DNA of 64,000 nucleotides, from the NCBI RefSeq assembly GCF_013249065.1, contig NZ_JABRWQ010000005.1, positions 248,001 through 312,000 of the forward strand, given 5' to 3'. Under the pieces are notes generated by a model, which worked only from the letters and a program-made list of their open reading frames with translations, searched no databases and was not told the DNA's origin. Source of the DNA: Winogradskyella litoriviva. GTDB taxonomy: Bacteria > Bacteroidota > Bacteroidia > Flavobacteriales > Flavobacteriaceae. Below are positions 16,641-25,144 of this stretch, one piece after another; positions within the stretch are counted from its first letter, which is position 1, and each line of letters begins with the position of its first letter. The position numbers and the translations under genes were made by a program.

Positions 16641-19600
16641 ATGCAAAAATTCAACGAAGCAGAATTAGAAAACGTTTTTATAGAGTTATTGGGTAATGAA
16701 GGTATTCCACATGTTTTAGGCAATACCATTGCACGCCAACCAGAGGAAGTGCTTATTAAAGCAGATATTAAAAGCTATTTACAAAGTCAATATAAAAGTG
16801 AGAACATTACAGATGCCGAAATTAATTCGGTAATCCGTAAACTAAAAGTGTTTAGTGCTTCAGATTTGTACGAGTCTAATAAGCAAATCATAAAACTGGT
16901 GTGTAATGGCTTTCAACTAGAGCGCGAAGACCGTTCTAAAAAAGACTTATACATTCATTTAATAAATTATTCAGAACTAGATAATAATACCTATAAAATT
17001 GTAAATCAATTAGAAATTTATGGGTACGAAAAACGTATTCCAGATGGTGTTTTATACATCAATGGCTTGCCTTTAGTAGTGTTTGAGTTTAAAACAGCTA
17101 TTCGTGAAAACACAACCATTCATGATGCTTATGTGCAATTAACAACACGTTATAGACGCGACATTCCAGAACTCTTTAAATACAACGCCTTTTGTATTAT
17201 AAGCGATGGAGTGAATAGTAAAATGGGATCGTTCTTTTCTAATTACGAGTTTTACTACGCATGGCGAAAAGTAATAGGCATAGATAAAGAAGTAGATGGT
17301 ATTAATAGCATGTACACTATGATACAAGGTTTGTTTAATAAAAATAGACTGCGTGAGGTGATTCATAATTTTATATACTTTCCAGATAGCAACAAACACG
17401 AACTTAAAATAGTATGTCGTTATCCGCAATATTATGCAGCAACTAAGCTTCTTAAAAATATAAAACAACATCAAAAACCAGAAGGAGACGGAAAAGGAGG
17501 AACCTACTTTGGAGCAACAGGTTGTGGTAAAAGTTATACCATGTTGTTTTTGTCTCGTTTGTTAATGCGTAGTCCGCATTTTAAAAGTCCAACACTTATT
17601 ATCATTACAGACCGCACCGATTTAGACGACCAATTGTCTGGGCAGTTCACTAATGCAAAGCAATATATTGGAGATAATAATATAATAAGTGTAGAAAGCA
17701 GAAAAGAGCTAAAAAACTTACTAAAAGGTAGAAAGAGTGGCGGAGTATTTTTAACAACCATACACAAATTTACGGAAGACTTAGAGTTGTTAACAGAGCG
17801 TACCAATGTAATTTGTATTTCAGACGAAGCACATCGCAGCCAAATAAACCTCGACCAAAAAGTAACAGTTACAGAAGATGGTGTAAAAAAGACCTATGGT
17901 TTTGCAAAGTATTTACACGATTCTTTACCAAATGCAACTTATGTTGGGTTTACGGGCACACCAATTGATGCCACTTTAAATGTGTTTGGAGATATTATAG
18001 ACTCCTATACCATGACAGAGTCTGAAAAAGATGAAATTACAGTGCGTATTGTCTATGAAGGTCGTGCAGCTAAAGTAGTCTTAGAGAACTCCAAATTAGA
18101 AGAAATAGAAGCCTATTATAACCAATGTGCAGAAGAAGGAGCCAACGATTATCAAATAGAAGAAAGTAAAAAGGCATCTGCCAATATGAATGCCATTATT
18201 GGCGATCCAGACCGATTAAAAGCAGTGGCAGAAGATTTTGTAAAACATTATGAAACTAGAATAGAGGAAGGGGCAACCATAAAAGGGAAAGCTTTATTTG
18301 TGTGTAGTTCTAGACCTATTGCGTTTAATCTGTATCAAGAAATTATAGCCTTACGTCCAGAATGGACAGAGGTAAAAGCTTTTGAAGAAGGCTCAACACT
18401 TACAGAAAAGGAGAAAAAGGAAATCAAACCTATGGAGCGCATTAAAATGATAATGACGCGTGGTAAAGATGATCCTAAAGCAATGTATGACCTTTTAGGT
18501 ACAAAAGACGATAGAAAAGAGTTAGACCGACAGTTTAAAAATGAAAAATCGAACTTTAAAATCGCTATTGTGGTCGATATGTGGTTAACAGGTTTTGATG
18601 TGCCTTTTCTAGATACCATGTATATAGATAAACCCATTCAGCAACACAACTTAATACAAACCATTTCTAGAGTTAATAGAAAATACAAGTCTAAAGAAAA
18701 AGGTTTGGTAGTAGATTATATTGGCTTTAAAAAGCAAATGAATTTAGCGTTAAAACAGTATTCTGCTGTTGATGGTCAGAATTTTGAAGATATTGAAACC
18801 TCCATTGTAGTAGTTAAAGACCAATTAGATTTGTTGGCTAGATTATTTCATAAATTTGATGCCTCAGAGTATTTTTCTGGTGAAGGTATTAAGCAATTAG
18901 AATGTTTAAATCTAGGAGCAGAGTTTGTACAACGTACAAAAAATATAGAAACACGTTTTATGAATATTGTAAAACGTTTAAAAATGGCTTACGATATTTG
19001 TTGTGGTGCTAATGCTTTTACAGAGGAGCAAAAAGACCATATTCACTTTTATTTAGCCATTCGTTCGATCGTTTTTAAACTTACAAAAGGAAATGCACCA
19101 GATACCGCACAAATGAATGCAAGAGTGCGCGAAATGATTAAAGAAGCGTTAATAAGTGATGGCGTAGAAGAGATATTTAAACTAGGGGAAGAACAACAAA
19201 CCGAAATAGATATTTTTGATGAAGCCTATTTAGCAAAAATTGAAAAAATAAAATTACCTAATACTAAGATTAAACTATTGCAGCAGCTACTGTTGAAAGC
19301 TATTGATGAGTTAAAGAAAACGAATAAAATGCAAGGGATTGATTTCTCTAAAAAATTCAAGAGTATAGTAGATAAATATAACGAGCGTAGTGAACAAGAT
19401 ATTCTACAAAGCAACGTACTAGAAGATTTTACAGATGAAATCATTGATTTGTATCATGAACTTAGAAAGGAAAAAGAATCGTTTCAAGACATGGGCATCG
19501 ATTTTGAAGAGAAAGCATTCTATGATATTCTAAAAGCAATTGCGCATAAATACGATTTTGATTATCCCGAAAATAAATTAATACACCTAGCTAAAGAAGT

Positions 19601-19784
19601 AAAAAAAGTCGTAGATGATAAAGCAAAATATACGGACTGGAACCAACGAGACGATATTAAAGCAGAGTTAAAAGTGGACTTAATAATTCTTTTAGCAGAA
19701 AATGATTATCCACCTATTACAAAGGATGAGGTTTTTAAAGAAATCTTTGAACAGGCTGAGAATTTTAAGAAAAACAATCATTAA
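16641..19784 (+). CDS. hsdR: Type I restriction endonuclease subunit R
   Basis: 1047 aa, full length. The N-terminal PD-(D/E)xK nuclease has Asp135 (RIPDGVL) and Glu149-x-Lys151 (FEFKTA). The SF2 translocase has Walker A GATGCGKS (291-298), DEAH box (395-398), VGFTGTP and later motif TISRVNRKY. The C-terminal helical region contacts the methylase. It cleaves unmodified DNA after translocation. Last gene of the operon. Confidence 0.96.
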   Translation: MQKFNEAELENVFIELLGNEGIPHVLGNTIARQPEEVLIKADIKSYLQSQYKSENITDAEINSVIRKLKVFSASDLYESNKQIIKLVCNGFQLEREDRSKKDLYIHLINYSELDNNTYKIVNQLEIYGYEKRIPDGVLYINGLPLVVFEFKTAIRENTTIHDAYVQLTTRYRRDIPELFKYNAFCIISDGVNSKMGSFFSNYEFYYAWRKVIGIDKEVDGINSMYTMIQGLFNKNRLREVIHNFIYFPDSNKHELKIVCRYPQYYAATKLLKNIKQHQKPEGDGKGGTYFGATGCGKSYTMLFLSRLLMRSPHFKSPTLIIITDRTDLDDQLSGQFTNAKQYIGDNNIISVESRKELKNLLKGRKSGGVFLTTIHKFTEDLELLTERTNVICISDEAHRSQINLDQKVTVTEDGVKKTYGFAKYLHDSLPNATYVGFTGTPIDATLNVFGDIIDSYTMTESEKDEITVRIVYEGRAAKVVLENSKLEEIEAYYNQCAEEGANDYQIEESKKASANMNAIIGDPDRLKAVAEDFVKHYETRIEEGATIKGKALFVCSSRPIAFNLYQEIIALRPEWTEVKAFEEGSTLTEKEKKEIKPMERIKMIMTRGKDDPKAMYDLLGTKDDRKELDRQFKNEKSNFKIAIVVDMWLTGFDVPFLDTMYIDKPIQQHNLIQTISRVNRKYKSKEKGLVVDYIGFKKQMNLALKQYSAVDGQNFEDIETSIVVVKDQLDLLARLFHKFDASEYFSGEGIKQLECLNLGAEFVQRTKNIETRFMNIVKRLKMAYDICCGANAFTEEQKDHIHFYLAIRSIVFKLTKGNAPDTAQMNARVREMIKEALISDGVEEIFKLGEEQQTEIDIFDEAYLAKIEKIKLPNTKIKLLQQLLLKAIDELKKTNKMQGIDFSKKFKSIVDKYNERSEQDILQSNVLEDFTDEIIDLYHELRKEKESFQDMGIDFEEKAFYDILKAIAHKYDFDYPENKLIHLAKEVKKVVDDKAKYTDWNQRDDIKAELKVDLIILLAENDYPPITKDEVFKEIFEQAENFKKNNH

Positions 19785-19991
19785 AGAGCTATTCAACTAA
19801 CAAAAAAACAAACAATTCACTCGCAAATTCCAACACAATCTAAAAACCCGACTTCAAATTATTTAGTATAAAACATGCAGTGAAGCTAAGTAAGAGTAAC
19901 TGCAAAGCATATCATGAGTTCTTAAAACAATAAGCACAGACAAATCAATAAAGGAACACACATGAGGAGCAAAAAAGAAAGCCACTAACCA

Positions 19992-20025
19992 AAATCAAGG
20001 AAATCAAGGAAATCAAGGAAATCAA
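19992..20025. repeat. Tandem 9-bp repeat
   Basis: AAATCAAGG occurs three times in a row, followed by a partial fourth copy AAATCAA. Non-coding. Confidence 0.85.
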
Positions 20026-20182
20026 AAATAATCACACCTAATTCCGACACAGTCGGAAGCAACGATTTTCAGAAATAGTGAGCAAGACCTATTGTTAATA
20101 TATCATATCAAGGATTGGAACACAAATTTTATAAAGTCTTTAAAATAACAATGTATCAGCGAGTGGCGCTTTAGCGATTTCC

Positions 20183-20266
20183 TAATAAATCGTTTTGACT
20201 TTTTGGTTCGTTTTGTGTCAAGACAAAATGAACATATATATATAATGATATAATAAATCGTTTTGA
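20183..20266. repeat. 16-bp direct repeat flanking a hairpin
   Basis: TAATAAATCGTTTTGA occurs at 20183-20198 and again at 20251-20266. Between them, GTTCgTTTTGT (20206-20216) forms an imperfect inverted repeat with ACAAAAtGAAC (20223-20233), followed by a TA-rich stretch. The arrangement resembles a tiny non-autonomous element or a duplicated genome-wide repeat. Confidence 0.6.
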
Positions 20267-20296
20267 AAATAAAGATTCACAAAAAGAGAATTATTA

Positions 20297-21043
20297 TCAA
20301 ACCCTAACATCCAATAAACGAACCCCAACCATAGCATTCAACCCATAAACCTCATCATCAATAACCTCATAAAAACGTAAACCAAGTACAGCAATACCAA
20401 CAAAATCAGTAGCCATAACCGTATCCATGGCAATCTCAAAAGAAGAAGCTGCAGAAGACACCTCTAAAAAATAAGTAGGAGCAACCTTTAAAGAAGATTC
20501 TAAAGTATCAAAGTTAAAGTCCAAAATACCTAATGTTAAACTCACATGCGTAGCCGCTTTAGGATACGGATATAATTTAGCACTAAATTCCGTAATACTA
20601 AGAACTTGCAAAGGCCAATTAAAATTAGAGTGACAAAGTACTGCATTCAGCATCTTATGTTGAGGTGTAAACTCAAAAGTATGTAACAACTGTCTGCCTT
20701 TAGCAGTTTGTAAACCCTCACCAACTCTACGAGAGCCACGTTCAGAAGTCGTATCTAAAGCCTTTATACTCGTAAATAAAGTCATCATACGTGCATGCAA
20801 CTTAGAATGTTTATAGCCAAGTAAAAAAGGCATCAAGGCCAATCTAAAAGCTTTTTTTACTTTACTACAATGTCCAAATTCACTCGCATTTTCACGTACA
20901 CGTTGCATATTAGGTTGGTGTCTTATAGCATCACCATTAAAACCGCCTCCAGCATTACGCGCAAACCCAACACCGTTTACAACATAAAAATTAATACCAC
21001 CAATGGTCCCAGTAAGTTTTAATAGTCCTTTTTGTCGTGCCAT
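20297..21043 (-). CDS. DUF6266-like conserved protein of Bacteroidota
   Basis: 248 aa when started at MARQKGLLKLTGTIGG; an earlier in-frame start would add 33 residues that do not look like protein and run into repeats. The N-terminal LLKLTGTIGGINFY and the segment RENASEFGHCSK match a family common in Bacteroidota, often encoded singly near mobile or variable regions; I associate it with DUF6266. Function unknown. Downstream of the R-M island and facing it. Confidence 0.7.
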   Translation of the reverse strand: MARQKGLLKLTGTIGGINFYVVNGVGFARNAGGGFNGDAIRHQPNMQRVRENASEFGHCSKVKKAFRLALMPFLLGYKHSKLHARMMTLFTSIKALDTTSERGSRRVGEGLQTAKGRQLLHTFEFTPQHKMLNAVLCHSNFNWPLQVLSITEFSAKLYPYPKAATHVSLTLGILDFNFDTLESSLKVAPTYFLEVSSAASSFEIAMDTVMATDFVGIAVLGLRFYEVIDDEVYGLNAMVGVRLLDVRV

Positions 21044-21254
21044 AATAATGCTAATATAATGATTTTGAGCAATATAACAAATAGGTATAGCGTGTGTATA
21101 GCGTATATGCCTTAGGTGTAATTCGGGTATATCTCGTGTCAACCGCAGAGGTAAAGCGTATCAGAACCAAAGAGATAAGCAGAAAATCAAACAAACCACC
21201 TAAATGAAATAGTGTAAAAAAATAAAGAAGTAACCCTTCCTAAGGTATAGTTAT

Positions 21255-21285
21255 AAAAAAACCCAGAACTTCTGTTCTGGGTTTT
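21255..21285 (-). terminator. Intrinsic terminator of tRNA-Met
   Basis: Stem AACCCAGAAC (21260-21269) pairs with GTTCTGGGTT (21274-21283) around loop TTCT. On the minus strand it is followed by a T-run (A-run 21255-21260 on the plus strand), directly after the tRNA 3' end. Confidence 0.85.
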
Positions 21286-21292
21286 ACTGTTG

Positions 21293-21366
21293 TAGCGAGA
21301 ACGAGATTTGAACTCGTGACCTCTGGGTTATGAATCCAACGCTCTAACCAACTGAGCTACCTCGCC
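21293..21366 (-). tRNA. tRNA-Met (anticodon CAT)
   Basis: A 74-nt cloverleaf reads on the minus strand from GGCGAGG, with D-arm AGCTCAGTTGGTTAGAGC, anticodon loop with CAT at 21330-21332, and T-arm GAGTTCAAATCTC. The acceptor stem closes with two G-U pairs; the CCA is not encoded. It looks like the elongator rather than the initiator; CAT could also be the Ile tRNA read as k2CAU, which cannot be fully excluded by eye. Confidence 0.9.
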
Positions 21367-21539
21367 ATTTTCAATTACTAAGCTTTATTATTTTAGTATA
21401 AACCAATGCGTAATTGCGGCTGCAAATATAAAAACAAATTCTTCTATAGCAAACAATAAAAACTAAAAAAAATAATTTTAATTTAATCTTCAATTCTCAG
21501 CTATAAAATGTATATATTGAGCAAATAATATTAGTATTT

Positions 21540-21932
21540 ATGGACGATAAAGAAAAATTTGAAATGGAGTTTGTGATACAAGCATCACCAGCCCTACTAT
21601 ACACCTATATATCAACGCCTTCTGGTTTGTCAGAATGGTTTGCGGATAATGTAAACTCAAGAGGCGAAATGTTCACTTTTATTTGGGATGGATCAGAAGA
21701 ACAAGCCAAATTAATAAATAAAAAAACTGGCGAGCGCGTTAAGTTTAGATGGTTAAGCGATGACGAAGATGGTGCATCGTACTATTTTGAAATCCGTATT
21801 CAAGTAGATGAAATCACTAAAGATGTTTCTTTAATGATTACCGATTTTGCGGAAGATGATGAAATTGAAGAAGGAAAAATGCTTTGGACTAATCAGATTT
21901 CTAGTCTTAAACAAGTTTTAGGTTCAAGATAG
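21540..21932 (+). CDS. START-like / SRPBCC domain protein
   Basis: 130 aa. The START-like lipid-cavity fold covers the whole protein: FVIQASPALLYTYISTPSGLSEWFADNV at the N-terminus, a beta sheet in the middle (GEMFTFIWDG) and a long C-terminal helix (WTNQISSLKQVLG). Conserved in Bacteroidota. The ligand is unknown. Probably its own transcription unit with the class IV aminotransferase gene close behind. Confidence 0.88.
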   Translation: MDDKEKFEMEFVIQASPALLYTYISTPSGLSEWFADNVNSRGEMFTFIWDGSEEQAKLINKKTGERVKFRWLSDDEDGASYYFEIRIQVDEITKDVSLMITDFAEDDEIEEGKMLWTNQISSLKQVLGSR

Positions 21933-21954
21933 CTCTTAAATAGTTATTCTAATA

Positions 21955-21999
21955 TATCTTTGTCTCGATTTAATTTTAAAACTAAATCGAGATTTTTTT
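21955..21999 (+). promoter_or_regulatory. -7 element and terminator-like hairpin abutting a start codon
   Basis: TATCTTTG (21955-21962) fits the -7 consensus. Directly after it, TCTCGATTTA (21963-21972) pairs perfectly with TAAATCGAGA (21983-21992) and T7 follows, ending at the ATG at 22000. The hairpin probably terminates the upstream START gene. It may also shape the aminotransferase leader. Confidence 0.6.
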
Positions 22000-22851
22000 A
22001 TGGTAAATTATAACGGTTCACTGCTTTCTGAAGCAGATTCTAAACTTACAGTAAATAATAGAGGTTATAAATATGGTGATGCCCTTTTTGAAACCCTAAA
22101 AGTAGTTAATAGCAAAATATTTTTTTGGGAAGACCATTACTTTAGATTAATGTCTTCTATGCGAATTCTTAGAATGGATATACCTATGAATTTCACCATG
22201 GAATTCTTAGAATCCGAAATATTGAAAACTTTAGATGCTAACAATTTACTACAAGCTTCAGCGCGTGTTAGACTTAATATAGATAGAGGTGAAGGTGGTA
22301 AATATTTACCATCAAATGATGCCAAGGTTAATTATAATATTAGTGTTGAGCCGCATGATAATCCTTTTTATACTATTGATTTAGGCGCTAAATATCTTGT
22401 GGATTTATATAAAGACTATTTTGTTGCACCAGGATTATTATCTGGTTTAAAAACAAACAATAAAGCCATACAAATTATAGGCAGTATATATGCTAAAGAA
22501 AATGACTTTGAAAACTGCTTGGTATTAAATACAAATAAAAGTGTAATAGAAGCTCTAAACGGTAATTTGTTTATTGTTAAAAATAATAAAATTAAAACAC
22601 CACCATTAGAAGATGGTTGCTTAAAAGGTGTAATGCGAAAACAAATTTTAGAGTTATTATCTAAAGATGTTAACGTTTCCATAGAAGAAGCTTCCATTAG
22701 TCCGTTTGAACTTCAAAAAGCAGATGAGTTATTTGTAACCAATGTTATACAAGGCATTGTGCCAATTACAAAGTACCGTAAAAAAGAATTTAGAAACGAT
22801 TTTGCTCAAGAACTTCTAAAAAAGCTAAATGCAAAGTTGAGGTTGGTTTAA
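22000..22851 (+). CDS. Class IV PLP-dependent aminotransferase
   Basis: 283 aa, full length. N-terminal RGYKYGDALFETLKV, PLP lysine in SGLKTNNK (about residue 150), and the conserved ALNGNLFIVKNNKIKTPPLEDGCLKG region near 187-208. The fold is shared by branched-chain aminotransferase, D-amino acid transaminase and aminodeoxychorismate lyase; the sequence does not let me choose, though the size and sequence favour a PabC/IlvE-like enzyme in amino acid or folate metabolism. Confidence 0.9.
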   Translation: MVNYNGSLLSEADSKLTVNNRGYKYGDALFETLKVVNSKIFFWEDHYFRLMSSMRILRMDIPMNFTMEFLESEILKTLDANNLLQASARVRLNIDRGEGGKYLPSNDAKVNYNISVEPHDNPFYTIDLGAKYLVDLYKDYFVAPGLLSGLKTNNKAIQIIGSIYAKENDFENCLVLNTNKSVIEALNGNLFIVKNNKIKTPPLEDGCLKGVMRKQILELLSKDVNVSIEEASISPFELQKADELFVTNVIQGIVPITKYRKKEFRNDFAQELLKKLNAKLRLV

Positions 22852-22884
22852 ATACTATATTAGTTTAATCTTTCGATTAAAAAA

Positions 22885-23439
22885 TTAATTGTAACTAGGA
22901 TTCTCAGGTGCATTAGACCAAATACTATAATCACCACCTAGTTCTAGCATTTTATCACGCCAGAAAGAATTACATGGTTTGGAAATTATCTCGTTATTAT
23001 AAATGTTTTCAGAAACTAGCCAAGCATTAGATTTAAGTTCGTTATCTAATTGCTGTTCGTCCCATCCAGAATAGCCTAAAAAGAATCGAATATCACTATT
23101 GTCAATTTCACCTTCGTTTATTAAATTAATAACAACAGAAAAATCACCACCCCAAAAAATGCCATGAGATATTTCTATACTATTTGGTATTAGATCCGGA
23201 GATTTATGAATAAAATAAAGATTATCCTGTTCTACAGGACCACCATTATAAATAGGAAATTCAGATTCAGTTCCCTCAATAAGGTCTTTAAGATTAAAGT
23301 CTAAAGGTTTGTTTAAAATAAAGCCAACGGAACCCAATGCGTTGTGATCCGCTAATAATATCACAGCACGATTAAATGAAATATCTCCGATAATAGATGG
23401 TTCAGCAATGAGTAGATTGCCTTTTTCGGGCTTGTTCAT
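22885..23439 (-). CDS. YqgE/AlgH family protein
   Basis: 184 aa. Family signature at the N-terminus, LLIAEPSIIGDISFNRAVILLADHN, then GFILNKPL and the central GGPVEQDNLYFIH; C-terminal FLGYSGWDEQQLDNEL. Conserved bacterial protein, implicated in regulation in some species; the biochemical role is not settled. Convergent with the aminotransferase gene. Confidence 0.94.
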   Translation of the reverse strand: MNKPEKGNLLIAEPSIIGDISFNRAVILLADHNALGSVGFILNKPLDFNLKDLIEGTESEFPIYNGGPVEQDNLYFIHKSPDLIPNSIEISHGIFWGGDFSVVINLINEGEIDNSDIRFFLGYSGWDEQQLDNELKSNAWLVSENIYNNEIISKPCNSFWRDKMLELGGDYSIWSNAPENPSYN

Positions 23440-23661
23440 TTTATTATTTCTTTTTTAAAGATTATTAAATCTATGTTTTTTTTGTTAAAAATCCAACTTA
23501 TTCTTGTTTATTCTAAAATTTAGATTTTAAACCAATTACGCGATACTCTATTTTTTGTGTTGCTATTATTTAAAGATTTAAAATGTTAGAATTCTGGTTT
23601 TCTATAATTTATTAAGCCTAGATAAGTGTAATTAGAGTCTTGTTTTTATTTAAATAAGAGT

Positions 23662-23693
23662 AAAAAAAAGCCTGCTCAACGAGCAGGCTTTTT
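23662..23693 (-). terminator. Intrinsic terminator of the HU gene
   Basis: AAGCCTGCTC (about 23668-23677) pairs with GAGCAGGCTT (23681-23690) around AAC, with an A-run on the plus strand to the left (a T-run on the minus strand). Strong stem placed 23 nt after the HU stop; T's on the right make it potentially bidirectional. Confidence 0.88.
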
Positions 23694-23715
23694 GTATTTT
23701 TTAATAAAAACTGTC

Positions 23716-23988
23716 TTAGTTTACAGCGCTACTTAAGTCAGAACCTGCCTTAAATTTCACTACATTTTTAGCTTTAATTTTTATAGTTTTACCAGTCTGT
23801 GGGTTTCTTCCATCTCTTGCCGCTCTTTTAGAAACTGACCAAGATCCAAATCCTACTAAAGATACTCTGTTACCTTTTTGTAAAGATCCTTCGATATCAA
23901 CTAATAATGAATCTAATGCTTTTTTTGCTGCTGCTTTAGTAATTCCAGCATTTTCTGCCATTCCGTTGATTAAATCTGTTTTGTTCAT
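23716..23988 (-). CDS. HU-family DNA-binding protein
   Basis: 90 aa, full length. Typical HU features: MNKTDLINGMAENAGITKAAAKKALD helical dimerisation region, GFGSWSVSKRAARDGRNPQTG beta arm with the intercalating Asn-Pro, and KFKAGSDLSSAVN at the end. Nucleoid compaction and architectural protein. Monocistronic with its own terminator. Confidence 0.96.
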   Translation of the reverse strand: MNKTDLINGMAENAGITKAAAKKALDSLLVDIEGSLQKGNRVSLVGFGSWSVSKRAARDGRNPQTGKTIKIKAKNVVKFKAGSDLSSAVN

Positions 23989-24184
23989 AAATATTAATTT
24001 TAAATTGTTAAAAATTTGATTCTAATAATAGTGTTGTTAAAATCTGTACACAAAATTATTAGGAATATTAAGCTACGCAAGGAATAGCAAGGGAAAAACG
24101 TGTTTTTGTTAATAACTTAGCGCATTTGTTAATAAAGACGATGTGTTTTATCGAATTTTTTGTAAAACCAATGATAATAAGGGT

Positions 24185-25144
24185 TTACAAGAGTTTTGCT
24201 GATTCAGAAAAATTAAAACCATTTAAAAGTGATTTCACTTCCATTTTACGCTTTCCAGGTAACTGAATTTCTAATATATTTATGTAACCGCCTTTGCATG
24301 CGACTTTTAACGCATTTTTAGTCACTATTAGTTTTCCTGCTTCAATATTATGTGGTTCTTTAATTTTTTCCACACCATAAATTTTTACTGATAATGGATT
24401 TTTTTCGTTGTTTTCTAAAAAACACCACGCTGTTGGAAAAGGGTTTAAACCTCTTATCTTATTATATATAGTGTTAATTGGCATTGACCAATCTATTTTA
24501 CAATTCTCTCTATTAAGTTTATAGGCTGTTTTTAAATCTTCGGTTTTTGGTTGTATTGTAGTTTCTACAGCATCAGTTTCAATTAGTTTTACAGTTTCTA
24601 TAACCAATTCGCTTCCTATACGCATTAGGTCATCATGCAAGTCACCAACGGTTGTTTGTTTTCCTATAGTAGTAACTTTACTTTTAATTATCGCTCCAGT
24701 ATCTATTTTTTCGTCAATAAAAAACGTTGTCACTCCAGTTTTGGTTTCACCATTAATAATAGCCCAATGGATTGGAGCAGCTCCTCTATATTGTGGCAAT
24801 AAAGATGCATGTAGATTAAATGTACCAAATTCTGGCATTTGCCAAACCACTTTTGGTAACATTCTAAATGCTACAATAATTTGCAAATTAGCATTTAGGG
24901 CTTTTAATTCTTCTAGAAATGATTCTGCTTTTAGGTTAGTTGGTTGCAGAATATTCAACTTATGCTCTAAAGCAAATGCTTTTACGGCAGAAGCTCTTAG
25001 TTTTTGTCCTCGTCCTGCAGGTCTGTCTGGTGCAGTGATAACGCCAACCACATTATAATTATGTTCAATAAGAGCTCTAAGAGTGGCAACAGCAAAATCT
25101 GGTGTGCCCATAAAAACAATCCGTAAATCGTGTTTTTCTGTCAT
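24185..25144 (-). CDS. fmt: Methionyl-tRNA formyltransferase
   Basis: 319 aa. Formylates initiator Met-tRNA with 10-formyltetrahydrofolate. The N-terminal formyltransferase domain has RIVFMGTPDFAV, GRGQKL and FNLHASLLPQYRGAAPIHWAI with the catalytic Asn/His region; the C-terminal OB-like domain carries LNPFPTAW. The start overlaps the recQ stop by four bases, so the two are co-translated. Confidence 0.96.
   Translation of the reverse strand: MTEKHDLRIVFMGTPDFAVATLRALIEHNYNVVGVITAPDRPAGRGQKLRASAVKAFALEHKLNILQPTNLKAESFLEELKALNANLQIIVAFRMLPKVVWQMPEFGTFNLHASLLPQYRGAAPIHWAIINGETKTGVTTFFIDEKIDTGAIIKSKVTTIGKQTTVGDLHDDLMRIGSELVIETVKLIETDAVETTIQPKTEDLKTAYKLNRENCKIDWSMPINTIYNKIRGLNPFPTAWCFLENNEKNPLSVKIYGVEKIKEPHNIEAGKLIVTKNALKVACKGGYINILEIQLPGKRKMEVKSLLNGFNFSESAKLL

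Larger units (their letters stand above)
19785..20296. other. 512-bp gene-free, repeat-rich gap
   Basis: No ORF is supportable here. It holds a 9-bp tandem repeat (19992-20025), a 7-bp inverted repeat TTCCGAC-aca-GTCGGAA (20042-20058) and a 16-bp direct repeat bracketing a hairpin (20183-20266). Such gaps are common at the edge of exchangeable defence modules. Confidence 0.6.

Noticed and set aside
19992..20025. CRISPR-like array
   Set aside because: The unit is 9 bp with no spacers and no cas genes nearby; it is a simple tandem repeat.
21293..21366. tRNA-Met as attachment site of an integrated island containing the R-M genes
   Set aside because: I looked for a copy of the tRNA 3' end on the left side of the island and saw none, and there is no integrase gene in the window.
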